A stretch of DNA of 64,000 bases from Miscanthus floridulus (Eukaryota; Streptophyta; Magnoliopsida; Poales; Poaceae), in assembly GCF_019320115.1 (NCBI RefSeq), contig NC_089586.1:2318804-2382803 (forward strand). The letters are read 5' to 3'. Below are positions 34,597 to 47,442 of the stretch, in pieces. The first letter of the stretch is position 1. Each line of letters begins with the position of its first letter. Made by a program: the position numbers and the translations under genes. Below the pieces are notes generated by a model. The model was not told where the DNA came from. It worked only from the letters and a program-made list of their open reading frames with translations, and did not search any database.

Positions 34597-36566
34597 ACCT
34601 TGAACTCATAGGACTTGCGGCCTTCCTTGTGGCATATATAGCAAACCATGGTTTGTCCTTCATCAAGCTTCTTCACTTTCTTGATGGTGTTATCTTGATG
34701 AAGTTGGGCTTGCTCCGTTTTGCCTTTGACTTGAGTCAAGTCCTTGGTAAGGCGAGCCACTTCTTGCTTGAGTTGCTCATTCTCCATTGTGACCTCTTGT
34801 GTGCATGGATCTACAACAACTTTCTCAACACAAACTTGGTTGCACAAAGGTGAGTCTAAACATAAATCATTGCAAGAAGTAGAGGCATCCTTTTTAGGCA
34901 TGTCAAAAATTAAAATTTTCTTTTTAGGTGCCTTGGTGGGGGTTGTAACGATAGCTTCAAGATTTGCAACTTTATTAGTTAGCTCATCACAATGTTTGCA
35001 CATGGTTTCTATTTTAGCAAGTAAACTTTTATAGGCATCTTGTGAGCTAGCTAACTTTTCATTTAATTTTTTATTTTTCTGTACAAGTTGTTCATCATTG
35101 ATTGTGCATGTATTTGTTGTTGCACTAGCCTCAAGTTGCTCAATTTTAGTAGATAGTTCAATATTGAGATTAACAAATATCCCATATTATTCAAGCAAGG
35201 TTTTATATGCTTCTTGTGAACTATTTAGCTTTTCTTGCAATATTTTTAGCTTCTTTTATTGACTAGTGCAACTTTTAGCATATTTAAGATTTTCTTGCAC
35301 AAGTTGCTCATCATCACTATCACTATTATTGTCACTATCACTAGGGATAGATTTTTTGTTACCTCATGCCATAAGGCACACTCGTGAAGTGCTTGATGAT
35401 GAGTGCTTGTACCCTCACCTCTTGTGATGGTCTTTTTCTTCACTTGAAGAATCATCCCATGACCATATTGATGTGAGGGTTTTGTCCTTGCACGCCATCT
35501 TCTTTGTCTTGGGTGTGGGCTTGTTTGGACAAACTTCCACAAAGTACCCCAACTCATCGCATCCATAGTATCCTTTCTTCCTTTGCTCATTTCTTTGATT
35601 GGTGAAAATGAAATCTTGAATTTGGATGGACACACCCTTGACATTGAGCCTTTGGATCATCTTCTCCACCTTGTTGATAAGTTTGATTGATTTTTCATCA
35701 AGGTCAAAGGTGGAGGAGGAAGATTGATCATCTTCACTTGATTCTTCATCATCATCATCCTCATGTTCTTCTTCTTCTTCACTTGAGGAGCTTGAGCTTG
35801 AGCTTGTCTCAACTTGCTTGCCCTTCATCTTCTTCTGCTCACTACAAGCGAGAGCTTTGCCTTTGCTTGATGAAGAGGCTTCTTCGTGACCCATCTTACA
35901 TGACATCTCAAATGCCACTATCTTGCCAATGACTATGGCCAGGGTCATGGTGCTCAAGTCCTCCATGTTGTAAAGGATGGTGATGATGCTTGCATATTTC
36001 TTTTGTGGTAGCATGGAGATGATCTTCCTCATGATGTCCACATCACCTAGCTTTGTTAATCCTATAGAATTGAGTTCATTGATAATTAGATTCAAATGTG
36101 AATACATATCACGAACAAGCTCATCATCATTCATTTCAAAAGAATCATAACTTTGTTGAGCTAGGCAATGTTTTTACTCACGAACATTACTTGTGCCATC
36201 ATGGAGCTCTTATAATTTTAACCAAATTTTATGTGTTGTATTTAAAGTGAACACTTGATTACACACATCCATGCTAAAAGATTCAAACAAGCAATTTTTA
36301 GCTCTAGCATTGAAATAAATTTCTTTTTCTTCACTCTTTATGGGTTTATCGGGATTCTTAATGGGTTTCATCCCGTCATGAGTGACTCTCCAAATACCCA
36401 AATCTACCGCCTCAAGGTGACAAGCCATTCTAGCATTATAGTAAGGGAAGTTAGTGCCGTCAAAGTGTAGAGTCCTAGAGGTATCCATTCCAACCACTCT
36501 AAATAGCGTCGGCTCAACGATGGTGAAGCCAAAGGTACAAATTAAGCCAACCGGCTCTGATACCAT
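34597..36566 (-). pseudogene. SIRE/Opie-like Copia gag remnant
   Basis: Minus-strand gag adjacent to its primer site and 5' LTR. The N-terminal part is at 36566-36210 (TSRTLHFDGTNFPYYNARM, the usual start of this gag family). The UBN2-type core is at about 35950-36134 (DELVRDMYSHLNLIINELNSIG). A Ser/Glu/Asp-rich linker follows at about 35700-35820. Knuckle 1 near 35560 reads YGCDELGYFVEVC, with first Cys and His lost. The second near 34610-34650 reads CYICHKEGRKSYEF, with His and last Cys lost. Frame breaks lie near 36150-36210 and 35000-35250. The element stops at 34596, where the LTR of the + strand Copia element begins, so pol is missing. Confidence 0.75.
36551..36565 (-). promoter_or_regulatory. 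Primer binding site of the minus-strand Copia remnant
   Basis: The minus strand reads TGGTATCAGAGCCGG, the standard initiator-Met tRNA primer site, two bases from the LTR end at 36568. Confidence 0.85.
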
Positions 36567-36567
36567 T

Positions 36568-37990
36568 TGTAGGGGATTGTGACGCCTAAGAGGGGGGTTA
36601 ATTAGGCAACTTAAAAATCTACTCTAAGCTATGGCCTCTAATTCTACCTTAGCAAAACCTATGCAAGAAAGTAATCTATCTAAATGTGCAACTACGGTTT
36701 TGCTAATGTATTGATATCTCTACCGCAAAAGAGTCTTACAACCTAGGTTCCAACCCTATCAACTAGCCTATCAACTATGCTAAAAAAGTAAAGCACACAA
36801 CCTAGGTAATAATGTAAATATGGAAGGTAAAGATAAGGTAGAGATGCAAACTCCCGTCGACGACTCTGGTATTTTACCGAGGTATCGAGAAGCGCTCAAG
36901 CTTCTCCCTACTCCTCGTTGGAGCCCCTCACAAACAATCCCTCGCAAGGGCCTTCCCAACGCGCAAGTAGGTCTTCGGTGTGCCTTTTGGCAAGCCTCTC
37001 CCGGACCGCTCCCCGCCATCTTCACTATCAAGGTTCTGGCTAAAACACCGTGGACATTGCTCCCTTTGGTACATGGTGGTGGCCACACCACAAACGCGGT
37101 TGGTGTGGTCTCGCAAGACTACAAGCCCCGTCAAGTACAAACACGGTGCGCCAAGCACCTTGGGTTTAGAGGTATGCAAACCTCACTAGTAACTAGACCT
37201 AAGCCTCGAGCAAGCGCATATGAGCGTGGTCTAACTAACCTAAGCACTTCGCAAAGCACCAACGCTAATCACCAAGTAATCTTTAAGATCTATGCATGTG
37301 GAGAGCACAAATGAGGTGTAGCAACACCCTCCTATCTTCCCTCGGCTCCCTCACTCTCCAAATGGCCTATTGAGGGCAAGTATTTATAGCCCTCAAGTCA
37401 AAACTAGCTGTTGTGGCCTAGATCCTCTTCTCTGCGTGGTCACCAAACAGGGCGGTGATCACCACATGGACTAGCCGTTGCTCATTGACAGGCCGACCAT
37501 TAGGGTACTGTTCACCAGGGTAGTGCACCGCCACCCTGAGGGCAGTGACTAGGGCGGTGCCCGAGTCTCCCTTCGCTGCTCTCTAGAATTTTAGGGCAGT
37601 GGCACCGCCACCCCCTGTCCGGTGCACCGCCACCCCATGGAGGTGACCAGGGCGGTGCACACTTTGTTGTCCGGTGCCCCCTCTCCTTCTAGCTGTAGCA
37701 ACCCTCTGTTTGGTGGCACTACCACCCCCTGGTGGTGCACTGCCATGCCTAGGGCGGTGCCCCCTCTTGCTATTTCTTCGTGTTTCTTCATCGAGGCTTC
37801 GTCATCTTCGCGTCTTGGACTCCTTGCTTCTCTCCTAAGCTATCAACACCTCCTCCAATGTCTTCTCTTGAGTGTTGATCAATTTCTTCATGTTCCAAAG
37901 TTGGTCCAAGTCCACGTTGCATCATATTGAACTATAAAATAGACACTAGCAAACACATTAGTCCAATTTGGTTGTGTTGATCATCAAACA
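36568..37990 (-). repeat. 5' LTR of the minus-strand Copia remnant
   Basis: The inner end is TGTAGGGGATTG on + (minus strand ...CCCCTACA). The outer end is not certain; homology-like sequence runs to about 37990 and possibly to 38040. A TATA box is at 37381-37388 (complement TATAAATA). The stretch 37430-37770 is full of GGCGGTGC and CACCGCCACC words. Confidence 0.6.
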
Positions 37991-38153
37991 CCGAAATTCA
38001 AAGTAAATGGGCCTAGGGTCCATTTCCTTAAACTTGTCACGCAGATTGAGAAAACCCTTAAACCCTTGTCCCACGCTTTCACAGCGGCATGCAACTCCAT
38101 GAGATGAGCTAACCATAGACCTGTGCTTTGGATGTGGGACAAACAAGGGAGTT

Positions 38154-38285
38154 TTTTTCACCTCCTGGTCACTGTGGCTGAAGCCATGAGAGTGAATCTC
38201 CTAGGACTCGAACTCTGACCACACCAATAAGGAGGTACTAAGCCTGCACTAACCAACTTGGTCAGCCGGACCAGTCGATAATTTT
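38154..38285 (-). mobile_element. Possible tRNA-derived SINE
   Basis: The minus strand has a box-B-like AGTTCGAGTCC (complement of about 38205-38217), an upstream TGGTTAGTGCAGG stretch resembling box A, and an A-rich tail (complement of the T-run at 38154-38161). No target duplication was found. Could instead be part of an older repeat. Confidence 0.35.
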
Positions 38286-39849
38286 ATTAGCTAACTTATA
38301 TTTAGCCATGTTTTATTAAAGTTTTAGTTGATCAAACATTCCCATAGAAGTAGAATAAAATGTGATTCTCCTATGAATCAGTAAAGGATGATGTAATTTG
38401 CTGCCACGTGTAGAAAGGACTGCTTTGCAGGATTAATTATAATCGGCAAACTACAACTTTTGATGAAGTATGAAACTAAAAAGTACGCTTAGACAATTGA
38501 TGGTGCAATAGAAATTTAGTACCACCAATAATTGATGTAACATACTTTATTTGGCATGGCTAGTACTAAGCTTGATCTTCACTGCTAATTCTTATAATGC
38601 TTCTAAAATGCTCAAGTAATTAAGCCCTGATATTTTGTAAATGAATGTTTATTTTCCATGTAATGTAACGAGAAATACAGATGCTTACATATCAAGATTT
38701 AGGCCTTATTTGGATGCACATGTATCTATCTCAATCCACATGTGTTGAAGTGGATTCAAGTAAAATCAAACTAAGTTCCACATGTATTCTCCACTCCCTC
38801 AGCCCTAGCATAAATACACAGGCCCCATAAGCTTCACCAACGAAGTTTTGACCATAAATGAAGCCGAAGAAAAGAAAAAGGGGAAAGAAGAAGAGGACAA
38901 AGAGAGAGGTTGATATTCCCTTGTTAGGCTCCACCATGGTCACCAGTTTACCACTAGGTTGTCTTCACTGTTACACTTGCAACAGACACACCCCACGTGA
39001 TGCCTTCTAAGTTCCAAGTACCCACTTATAACCATAGAGTCAATCTTTCATGCACCAAAGATCCTAGCAGTTGTTAGGGAACAACAACACCGCAACTCCT
39101 ATCTCACCACGGCAAACGAGTATTCGAAGAGAACAAAAGATGTGAAATTCAATGGTAATGTACAGGAACTAAAACATCTTGTAAAAGTGTTGTGTTTTAA
39201 TGGATGCAACAAACATCGATGAACAACTTCCCCAATGAAACTTTTCTACTCTCAAATCATACTCTATTTGTATTTATTTCCAATCAAGCCCCTTATATAT
39301 CTATTTTAAAATTGATATTTTCCTTCCTCAATGGTCTCAATGTGTAAATATTATGTACTTCGCATGTTTAGTACAACTCCGGCGCCAAGAATTTGTGGAG
39401 TTGCCATCCTTAGACTTAGAGATGCTTGAAGCTAGAGAGTGTAACATTTGGCCTAGTTTGAATTAGGTCCACAGTGGGCCATGTGTTTGTTGAAGACATT
39501 TAGGGGTTTAACACTATGATTGGTATTTGAGGGTGGGCTAGACCAACATATGAAGCTTTTAGAGTCCATACTACCAACCCCGAGTTAATCTTTTTACATG
39601 GAATGAGAACAGAAGCATAAGTGGGTTGGTGGGAGTGTGTGGTTCACTTTGCATACAGAATGATTTGAGTCATTTGGATGGTAGGCCGTTACAAGTGGTA
39701 TCAAACCGATTTTGGCGGACGTGAACGCGTTTGCCCAATTGCAGATTTGTTAGGCCGACTACGACATTAGGCCCTTGGGTGTTGGGGGTTGTATGTGATA
39801 ACCAACCTAGTTTGAATTATGCTCATGTGTTTATTGGCGTGAGATTGTG
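38286..39849. other. AT-rich spacer with a decayed MITE
   Basis: No supported gene. At about 38700-38830 the phrase GGCCTTATTTGGATGCACATG starts a stretch similar in style to GGCCTTGTTTGGATG-type grass MITEs, but no opposite end was found, so it is probably truncated. Confidence 0.4.
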
Positions 39850-39867
39850 GAGTTTTAGCGCCACCTT

Positions 39868-40012
39868 TTTTTCCGAAGTCAGCATGGGAAACACCAACCT
39901 ATTTTTTATAATTTTTTATTTCAGTCCTTTTTAATTCGCTCCCGCAGAGAGTCGAACCTAGGCCTGCTAGATGCTACTCAGGTGCTCTAACCTCTAGGCT
40001 AGAGGCCCTTTC
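39868..40012 (-). mobile_element. tRNA-derived SINE with target duplication
   Basis: 145 bp on the minus strand. It starts with a tRNA-like head (CCTCTAGCCTAGAGGTTAGAGC), has a box-B-like GGTTCGACTCTC (complement of 39947-39958), and ends CTTCGGAAAAAAA. It is flanked by GAGTTTTAGCGCCACCTT at 39850-39867 and GAGTTTTAGCACCACCTT at 40013-40030, an 18 bp target duplication with one difference. Such SINEs are copied by L1-type machinery encoded elsewhere. Confidence 0.8.
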
Positions 40013-40532
40013 GAGTTTTAGCACCACCTTGGTATTTGGGAGTATGTTAAATCAACATATAAAGCTTTTTAGAGTCTGTATTGTCAACCCCGCATTAATT
40101 CTTTTACAAGAAACGAGGATGAAAACACATGAGTTGGTTGGAGTGCGATGTCCACTCAACGTGTACTGTGGAACCGAACTGATTTGATTCTGGGACATTA
40201 CGGAGTGTGGACACACTAAATAGCTAATTTGAATATAGATCGTTAGGACATGAAGTGTGTGGACATGCTAATTAATTATATACTTGATAATCATAAGCAT
40301 TTTATTATTGATTTGCATTGAATATACATGCTTAACCACTTTATTTTATCCTAGAAATTACAAATCCTAGACGTACCATGGAGTTGGAGCTCTACCAGTA
40401 CAGATCCACAAGTCACCTCTTAGCTATTTGATCACTATTTTTGTCACAAAGTTGTAGTTTATGGCCACAAAATCAAGGTAATGCGAAATCATTTGAAACA
40501 CAAATTTAGTAATATAATTTTTTATACAATTG

Positions 40533-40812
40533 ATTTACTTTAATATTTCACTAAGTGTTGGTCAAAATATACAGTTTAGACTATTAAAAACAAAATGTGC
40601 TTTCTACTTTTAAATGGGGAGCATTTCTATATGTCCCCTTCTTGATCCACACTTTCTTACCTCTTTCAAGAAAATTTACTTTAATATTTCACTAAGTGTT
40701 GGTCAAAATATACAGTTTAGACTATTAAAAACAAAATGTGCTTTCTACTTTTAAATGGGGAGCATTTCTATATGTTCCCCTTCTTGATCCACACTTTCTT
40801 ACCTCTTTCAGG
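40533..40812. repeat. Tandem duplication, 141 bp unit
   Basis: The segment from TTTACTTTAATATTTCAC to CTTACCTCTTTCA occurs at 40533-40671 and again at 40674-40812 with very few differences. No coding content; a recent local duplication. Confidence 0.9.
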
Positions 40813-41024
40813 AGATAGACAGACTTACAAAAGAAACTAGAAGAACGTCCCACGTGTTGCTGCGGGAATCGCAGATGAAATTATACTACTTATATTTACT
40901 TATGTGAACGAATAAATATCATAATACATGTTAGTGAATGATTTTTAATATTTTGATGTGGACAACTAAATATATGTTAATAAATGATGTTGTTTGCTAA
41001 TGTGAATAGTTTGAATGAAGACAT

Positions 41025-41150
41025 AATAGCATGTGCTAGTGGGATGCTGATGTGGACACTTTGCATAGCGAGAGAGTTGCATGTGCTAGTGGGATGTTCT
41101 AGCAGATGCTGACGTGGACACTTTGCATGGCAAGATAAATTGCTAGTGGG
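41025..41150. repeat. Short imperfect tandem repeat
   Basis: GCATGTGCTAGTGGGATG followed by GCTGATGTGGACACTTTGCAT, then the same pair again as GCATGTGCTAGTGGGATG ... GCTGACGTGGACACTTTGCAT. Two copies of about 55-60 bp in AT-rich spacer. Confidence 0.7.
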
Positions 41151-41970
41151 GTTTGAAAATATAAGATATATGATATAGATTACCCTTTTATAGTTGCATT
41201 GTAAAGTTGAATCTTAGATAAAAGTTTTAGCAATTTCACATTATTTAGAGCCAATAGAAAAGTATAATGCCCTGTGAACATCTTCGAAAGAACGAGCCAA
41301 CAGATCTTAAGTTGACTAAGTCACCATAGACGCCTCGTTGTCAACACACACTTACCCCTATCAAAGCACGCACACACACATCATCATATATTTATGGGCA
41401 CCTCCAAAAATGGAGGGCATATATTACAATTGATAAAAAGTTACCACAAGTGACTCGTTGTTGAGAGGGACACGTCGTATTTTACTTAAAGAATAGCACC
41501 ATTAAATCTAAAAAATAAATATATAAAAATATGAGTACTCACGTCAAATCAAGAAATTGACGCAGGCATATAGGTTCCACAAAAAAAAACTAATCAGCTG
41601 AGCTACGATTGGCTATTAAATTTTAATATTGAACAGAACTTATACAAATAAGTACCGAATAAGTATGTTAGATTAAACATGTATTTTATGATACAAAGAT
41701 ATAAATGTTAGTAAATTTTATGTAAATTTACTCTTTTTTATTCAGTACAAATCTAGAATTGCTTTTCATTTTTAAGATTACAGCTTTATGGCCACCAAGA
41801 TACCAGAACGCGGGCCTCCAAGGACACGCTGGCCCACAGTCCCCTAACCAACACGAGGCCCAATCGCAACAGGTGCAGTCCACATCGCTGCCGTCCACCA
41901 AACACGGCTGACTGGAACCTTCATCTTCTTCCCTGCCAAGAAAGGGGAGGAGATGCGGCGTCCCGTGCAC
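41151..41970. other. Intergenic region upstream of prohibitin
   Basis: AT-rich up to about 41780, then GC content rises into the prohibitin promoter. No other gene seen. Confidence 0.4.
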
Positions 41971-41973
41971 GGC

Positions 41974-41980
41974 TTTAAAA
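41974..41980 (+). promoter_or_regulatory. TATA-like box of prohibitin
   Basis: TTTAAAA within CGGCTTTAAAACCCC, 109 bp before the ATG, leaving room for a leader of about 80 bases. Context only. Confidence 0.45.
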
Positions 41981-42088
41981 CCCCCCAGGTCACCACGCCG
42001 CCGAATCGAGACCCCAAACCAAACTACCAAAGGGAATTTCACCACCAACGAGCAATCCCCCACCACAAGTAAGATCAAGGAGGAGGCG

Positions 42089-42937
42089 ATGTTAGGCGGT
42101 GGGCAGGCGGCGGTGTCGTTCCTCACGCGGATGGCGAAGGTGGCGGTGGGTTTGGGCGTGGCGGCGTCCGCGGCCACCACGTCCTTCTACACGGTGGACG
42201 GCGGGGAGCGCGCCGTCATCTTCGATCGCGTCCGCGGCGTGCTCCCGCATACGACGTCAGAGGGCACTCATTTCCTGGTCCCCATCCTTCAGAAGCCCTT
42301 CATCTTCGACATCCGCACTCGCCCTCACAGCTTCTCCTCCACCTCCGGCACCAAGGACCTCCAGATGGTCAACCTCACGCTCCGCGTCCTGTCGCGACCC
42401 GACGTCGAACACCTCCCGGACATCTTCAACTCCCTCGGCCTCGAGTACGACGAGAAGGTCCTCCCATCCATCGGCAACGAGGTGCTCAAGGCCGTCGTCG
42501 CGCAGTTCAACGCCGACCAGCTCCTCACCGAGCGTCCCCGCGTCTCCGCGCTCGTCTGCGAATCGCTCACCCAGCGCGCCCGCGAGTTCAACATCGTCCT
42601 CGACGACGTCGCCATCACCCACCTAGCCTACGGGCCGGAGTTCTCGCAGGCCGTCGAGAAGAAGCAGGTCGCGCAGCAGGAGGCCGAGCGCTCCAGGTTC
42701 CTCGTCGCGCGCGCCGAGCAGGAGAGGCGCGCCGCCATCGTCCGCGCCGAGGGCGAGAGCGAGGCCGCGCGCCTTATCTCCGAGGCCACGACCACTGCGG
42801 GCAACGGCCTGATCGAGCTCAGGAGGATCGAGGCGGCCAAGGAGATCGCCGGCGTGCTGGCGCGCACACCCAACGTCTCCTACATCCCCGCCGGCGACAA
42901 TGGCCAGATGCTGCTCGGGCTTAACGCCGCCCGGTGA
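42089..42937 (+). CDS. Prohibitin (class I, PHB3/PHB4-like)
   Basis: A complete 282-residue prohibitin in one exon. Prohibitins form large ring complexes with class II partners in the mitochondrial inner membrane, acting as chaperones for respiratory proteins and AAA proteases and shaping cristae. The N-terminus has a short hydrophobic anchor ([17 protein letters not shown], about 19-35). The SPFH/PHB domain spans about 30-190 ([74 protein letters not shown]). A coiled coil follows at about 190-250 ([29 protein letters not shown]), then the family ending [11 protein letters not shown]. Start choice: the ATG follows an in-frame AAGGAGGAGGCG leader and gives the normal class I length (about 277-282). 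Third positions are very GC-rich, as in many grass genes and unlike the AT-rich flanks. No stops, shifts or lost motifs, so probably functional. Confidence 0.97.
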   Translation: MLGGGQAAVSFLTRMAKVAVGLGVAASAATTSFYTVDGGERAVIFDRVRGVLPHTTSEGTHFLVPILQKPFIFDIRTRPHSFSSTSGTKDLQMVNLTLRVLSRPDVEHLPDIFNSLGLEYDEKVLPSIGNEVLKAVVAQFNADQLLTERPRVSALVCESLTQRAREFNIVLDDVAITHLAYGPEFSQAVEKKQVAQQEAERSRFLVARAEQERRAAIVRAEGESEAARLISEATTTAGNGLIELRRIEAAKEIAGVLARTPNVSYIPAGDNGQMLLGLNAAR

Positions 42938-43292
42938 ATGGATCGTCTCTTTCCCCGTAATTAGTTAGTGCCTTAGTGGCCTATTGAACTACTTCAGTAA
43001 TTTCAGATGCATCTACTTAGTTATGGTTTTGTGGTACGATTCGATGCTGGGTAAAGATGGTGACATGCATTGCTCATAAAGTCCGGCAGATGGAGAATTT
43101 ATCCAACAATTGTTCCATTTTATTGCCAGAATATTCTATCGTTATTGTGGTTTTGCTGATCTCTTGTTGGATGTGGCTTGTTGTCTGATCTATATGTTAT
43201 TTAGTGCTGCTAGCGTTCTACCGTGTCTTGTTAATGTTACCAGTACTCAGCAAATCCACAACCATAACCAATCTGGACTGATAGACTGACAA

Positions 43293-43293
<1 letters not shown>
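42938..43293 (+). other. Downstream region of prohibitin
   Basis: Presumed 3' UTR and downstream spacer before the first (TA)n tract. No clear AATAAA was fixed. Confidence 0.4.

Positions 43294-43336
<43 letters not shown>
43294..43336. repeat. (TA)n microsatellite
   Basis: Pure TA tract bordering the first Micron-like element. Confidence 0.95.
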
Positions 43337-43338
<2 letters not shown>

Positions 43339-43601
43339 CTACTATCCTGTAGCTGGCTACAGAATAACTTATTCGGTAGCCACTTTGAGTTATGATAATT
43401 ACTATGTTAATTTACGAGATTATAGTAACTCCTTACTAAGTGGTTTAATATAATGTTATGGTAAATATCCCCATGTGTTATAGTAACCCAACTATCGTAA
43501 ATATGTATTGACATTATGGTAAATTAGTATATAAAATTATAGTAAATGGAGGTGGCTACAGAATAACTTATTTTGTAGCCGACTACTGAATAGCCTCTCC
43601 C
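43337..43601 (+). mobile_element. Micron-like MITE, copy 1
   Basis: About 265 bp between two (TA)n tracts. Left end CTGTAGCTGGCTACAGAATAACTTATT and right end (complement) CAGTAGTCGGCTACAAAATAAGTTATT-type sequences are imperfect inverted repeats, each itself partly palindromic (GTAGC...GCTAC). The interior has repeated ATTACTATG and TTACGAGATT words and no coding. MITEs that insert in TA microsatellites are known from rice (Micron). Confidence 0.75.
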
Positions 43602-43627
43602 TATATATATATATATATATATATATA
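43602..43627. repeat. (TA)n microsatellite
   Basis: TA tract between MITE copy 1 and the long relative. Confidence 0.95.
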
Positions 43628-46600
43628 GGGAGAGGCTAATCTGTAGCTACCTACAGAATATCTAATTCTGTAGCCGGGTCATCCGACGCACCTGAGGCGC
43701 GACAACGCAGCGGACGTGCGCGGGGCTCCTGGCTCCCGCGGCTCCCAATCCGCATGGCTCGCCCAGTTACGCGAGCTGCGCATCACACTGATGATTCCGT
43801 TAAATCAGGCCCAGTAATAGATCAGCGACATGCATGCATCCTTGATTAGCGACGGACTTTTTTTCTACTTACCAAAATAAGCCTCCGTCCACAGTAAACG
43901 GCCACGTGCATGCATCATTGGCGTTCACGTGGACCTATATGCATACACGTTATGAAACGGCCACACCTTCAGAAATTACGAGAATAGTTTAATGTTTACG
44001 AGAATACATACGTATCCATAGAATCTTGAATGAGTTCTCGTATTTGTTTCGAAGATTACGAGAACACAACTTCTGAAATTACGAGAATTTTATATTGTAT
44101 ATCCCAAGCAGCAGTTTATATTACCAGAAAAATATTGCCTATAATTAGGATGTAAAATTGCCACAATTTGGCGTCTTGATGTTCCAACTCACTAGTTGGT
44201 AAAATGACGAGAATAATTTACAATGACGTAATTACGATAATTTTAGTGCCTAGGGACCTTATTTAGGATAGGGAGTTACCACAATTAGATGAAGATTTTC
44301 TGAAGGATCTAGTTACTATAAAGAGGTCAAATTGCAATAAAACCAGAAATACAATATTTATGATATTTTTGTTGGACAATTACCACAACTTCCTATCAAG
44401 ATGCTATAAGAAAGCACTTACATTTCTAAAAAAAAAAAGAAACTACTTACAACATTTCAGAATATTGGAAATGATAATTAGGCTGTGGTGTTACATAAAA
44501 TTGGCATGAAAGTGATTACATATTTCTCAAAAAACTTGAAAAAAATAGAAACAGTACATCGATCCATTTTTTCCATCAGAATGATGTCCACTCATTTGGA
44601 ACGACTCTGGGACGATCAAGATCATGCCATGTGAGCCTCAGGTCCGGCTGGAAGCTTCTTAGTCAGCGTTCAGTGGGTGGTAAAAGCAAGTAGAAGTGCA
44701 GCTCTGACCCAAATTTGGGCCCCTTCTCGTGCATCTGTGGTGAATGAACATTAGAGCGAATAACACATCAGTGATTTACATTATAAGTTAACCAAGATAC
44801 ATGATAAATCATTAACAAGAACAAATGAATTTACTGTAACCTTGCCCCAAGTAACCACCAGAATTAATTCCGGTAGTTCAGTTCTGGTTTCTAGATCAAA
44901 TCGATTTCAATCTGCTAGGGTGAAAAGTAGAAAACATCACTGTGAGAATGGAGGAATCACCAGCAAAATAAGAAAGCAAGCTTGTTATTTCAAACTGCAG
45001 GAGCAAGAAAAATTGATAGTTGAACCATCTACATGCAGGCTCGTCAATTGGTGGACACAGTTACCGTAACACAGACTTGGTTACTGGAAAGATCGATATG
45101 TTATTTTCGATAATTTTGTACCATAACAGTAACTAAGTTACAATATATTAGTAAAAAATACAGTAATTCCACAATGCTTTACGTCAAATTTTGAATACCA
45201 TATGAATGAAATTATCGTAACTTCAGTATAAGTTACATAATATTTATGAGAATTGTGCTTACGGCAATACTAACAATATTTACAAGAATTTCACTAATAA
45301 TATTTACGAGAATTCTATATTATGAATTTTCCTTCGACATAACTTACACTGGTATTTACGAGAAATGGGTACTATGAATATAAGTATTTACAAGAATTTT
45401 GGACTATGGTTGACGATAAAAATTAATAAGGATGATCGAAATTACCATATTGAAGGTAGGGAGCTACAAGAATTTAAGGTCATGGTATTCTGATGCTACT
45501 CAAATGAGGAGTCCAATAAGCTGTTAAGTAATTACACTAATTTGAATCAGTAATTTAGTTAGGGAGTAACCAAAATTTTGCATCAGATGAATCACTATAA
45601 TCTATTCTGATTAGACTACCTTTGTAAATGAAAGAACAGTGAGATACAAGAATTTTTGAATGAACTACTCTTTATTCCTTTTGTACGAGTCATTACCAGT
45701 TCAGGCATAGGACCAATTTACTAGTAAGCTGTTCTATATCAAAAAGAGGAAAAGGCAACAATTACCTGCCATTGCGTGAAGACTATCAAGCACTGGTCCA
45801 TCTCACTGCCTATCCACAAAATGTTTTCTTAAAAGATATATACAAGGACACCTGACAGACACCTCTTTAGTTCTATTTGTGATGGATGCTCAAGCGACCA
45901 ACAGATCTACTAGAATAATAAAACAAAAATTACAATCTGCCCATAGGGTGAGGAGTAGAAAGAAAATACACAATGACAGAGTGATTAGTTACCAAGAAAA
46001 ATCATAATGTAAACAACTACAGGATACTAATAATGTCTGAAGAATGGACAAACACGTGATTGCTTGAAATGTCTGAGCAGTAAATCGTGATAATTAGCAT
46101 AAGGCAGCAATGCTTATTATCATAAGATTAATGTATACTGATTTAGTGCATACAATAGTTACGATATTTTATAGTAGAAACAAAGGAATTTACTAAACAA
46201 GGGATCTGACATTCAAGAATTTGGTTTAAAAAACAGCAAACCTGACACAACCTAAAATGGATAGGATTTACAAACCTACGCACTCTGGCTAATGTGGCCA
46301 ATAGATCTGCAACAATAAACAATATTCCAATCTACGGGAGTCACCAACAGCTACCAAAATCAAGATGGCTAATCAGACAAATGGAATTAAATAAATGACT
46401 GACGAACAATTAATCAAGAAAGGAGCGCCTACAAGAGTCACGAACCTGAGGGCCGATGGACTGAAGTGGCTATGTGCGGATGCTCATGTGATGATCCTGT
46501 CCCGTATGTGCGGATGGCGGTACTGGAAACCCATAATCCATGAATCCAGCTTGGCAGTAAACCATACTCTTCGATCTGCACCAAGAGCACCTCATGCACA

Positions 46601-47442
46601 TCAACATTGCCGTCTTCCTCAGAAAGGCCAGATCGGCAATCAACATACCGCTCGCGTGGGGTAGGTTGAGCTGGTGTCGGGTCCCCCGTCCACGCGAGGT
46701 AAGGCACCGCTGCTCGAGGACGCATCGCCGCTGGGGAGCCAATCCGCGCGGTGCGGGACGCGCCGACGCCGAGGGGGGTGGAGGAGGCACAACAGCCATG
46801 GGCTGCCGCCTGCGGAGAAGAAGGGGCACCGCCGGCAGCCACCATCTGCCGATCCGCATCAGATGCCACCGTCGGGCACACACCGCATCAGCCGTCGAGT
46901 GGAAGGCCGCCGCCACCACCATGGGAGGCCGGATCTGCTAGGGGAAGAGGCGGTCGCCGCCGATCTGGATCTCAGAAGAGATGGGGCCGGTGATGTAGGG
47001 GTCATTGCCGCCGGTGTGGTCGGGGTTGCGGAGGGCCCGTCCGAGCCCGGCGTCGCCTTCACAGGGTAGCGGCGCCAGATTTCTGGTTTCTGCGGTTCTT
47101 CTCGGAAGGGACAAGCGGCGTACACGGCAGGTCCACCGCTCAGCTGGCTCATCAGGTAATAGGGGACAAGCGGCGTACACGGTAGCTGCGGCAATCAGGG
47201 GATAGGGGAGGCGGGATGTAGCATCGGAGGCGACGATTTTTGCGGCGGAGGCGGAGCTGCGGCAATAGGGGCTGGATTGGGAGCCGATGAAAGAGACCAG
47301 GTGAGGCTAAACAATAACCGGCTAATGAGTCGATCTAAAAGCCGGGGTGGAAAGACCGGGTGCGGGCGTCGGTGGTTTCGGTGCGCCTGTTGGGTCCGGA
47401 CCACAGAATTAGGTATTCTGTAGCCAGCCATAGAAAAGTAGA

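Noticed and set aside
42099..42873. Other open frames across the prohibitin gene
   Set aside because: Shadows of a GC-rich coding sequence; only the 42089 frame encodes a known family from end to end.
46438..47194. Gene(s) in the GC-rich part of the long MITE relative
   Set aside because: Open frames overlap on both strands with low-complexity Arg/Ala/Pro composition and no recognisable domain.
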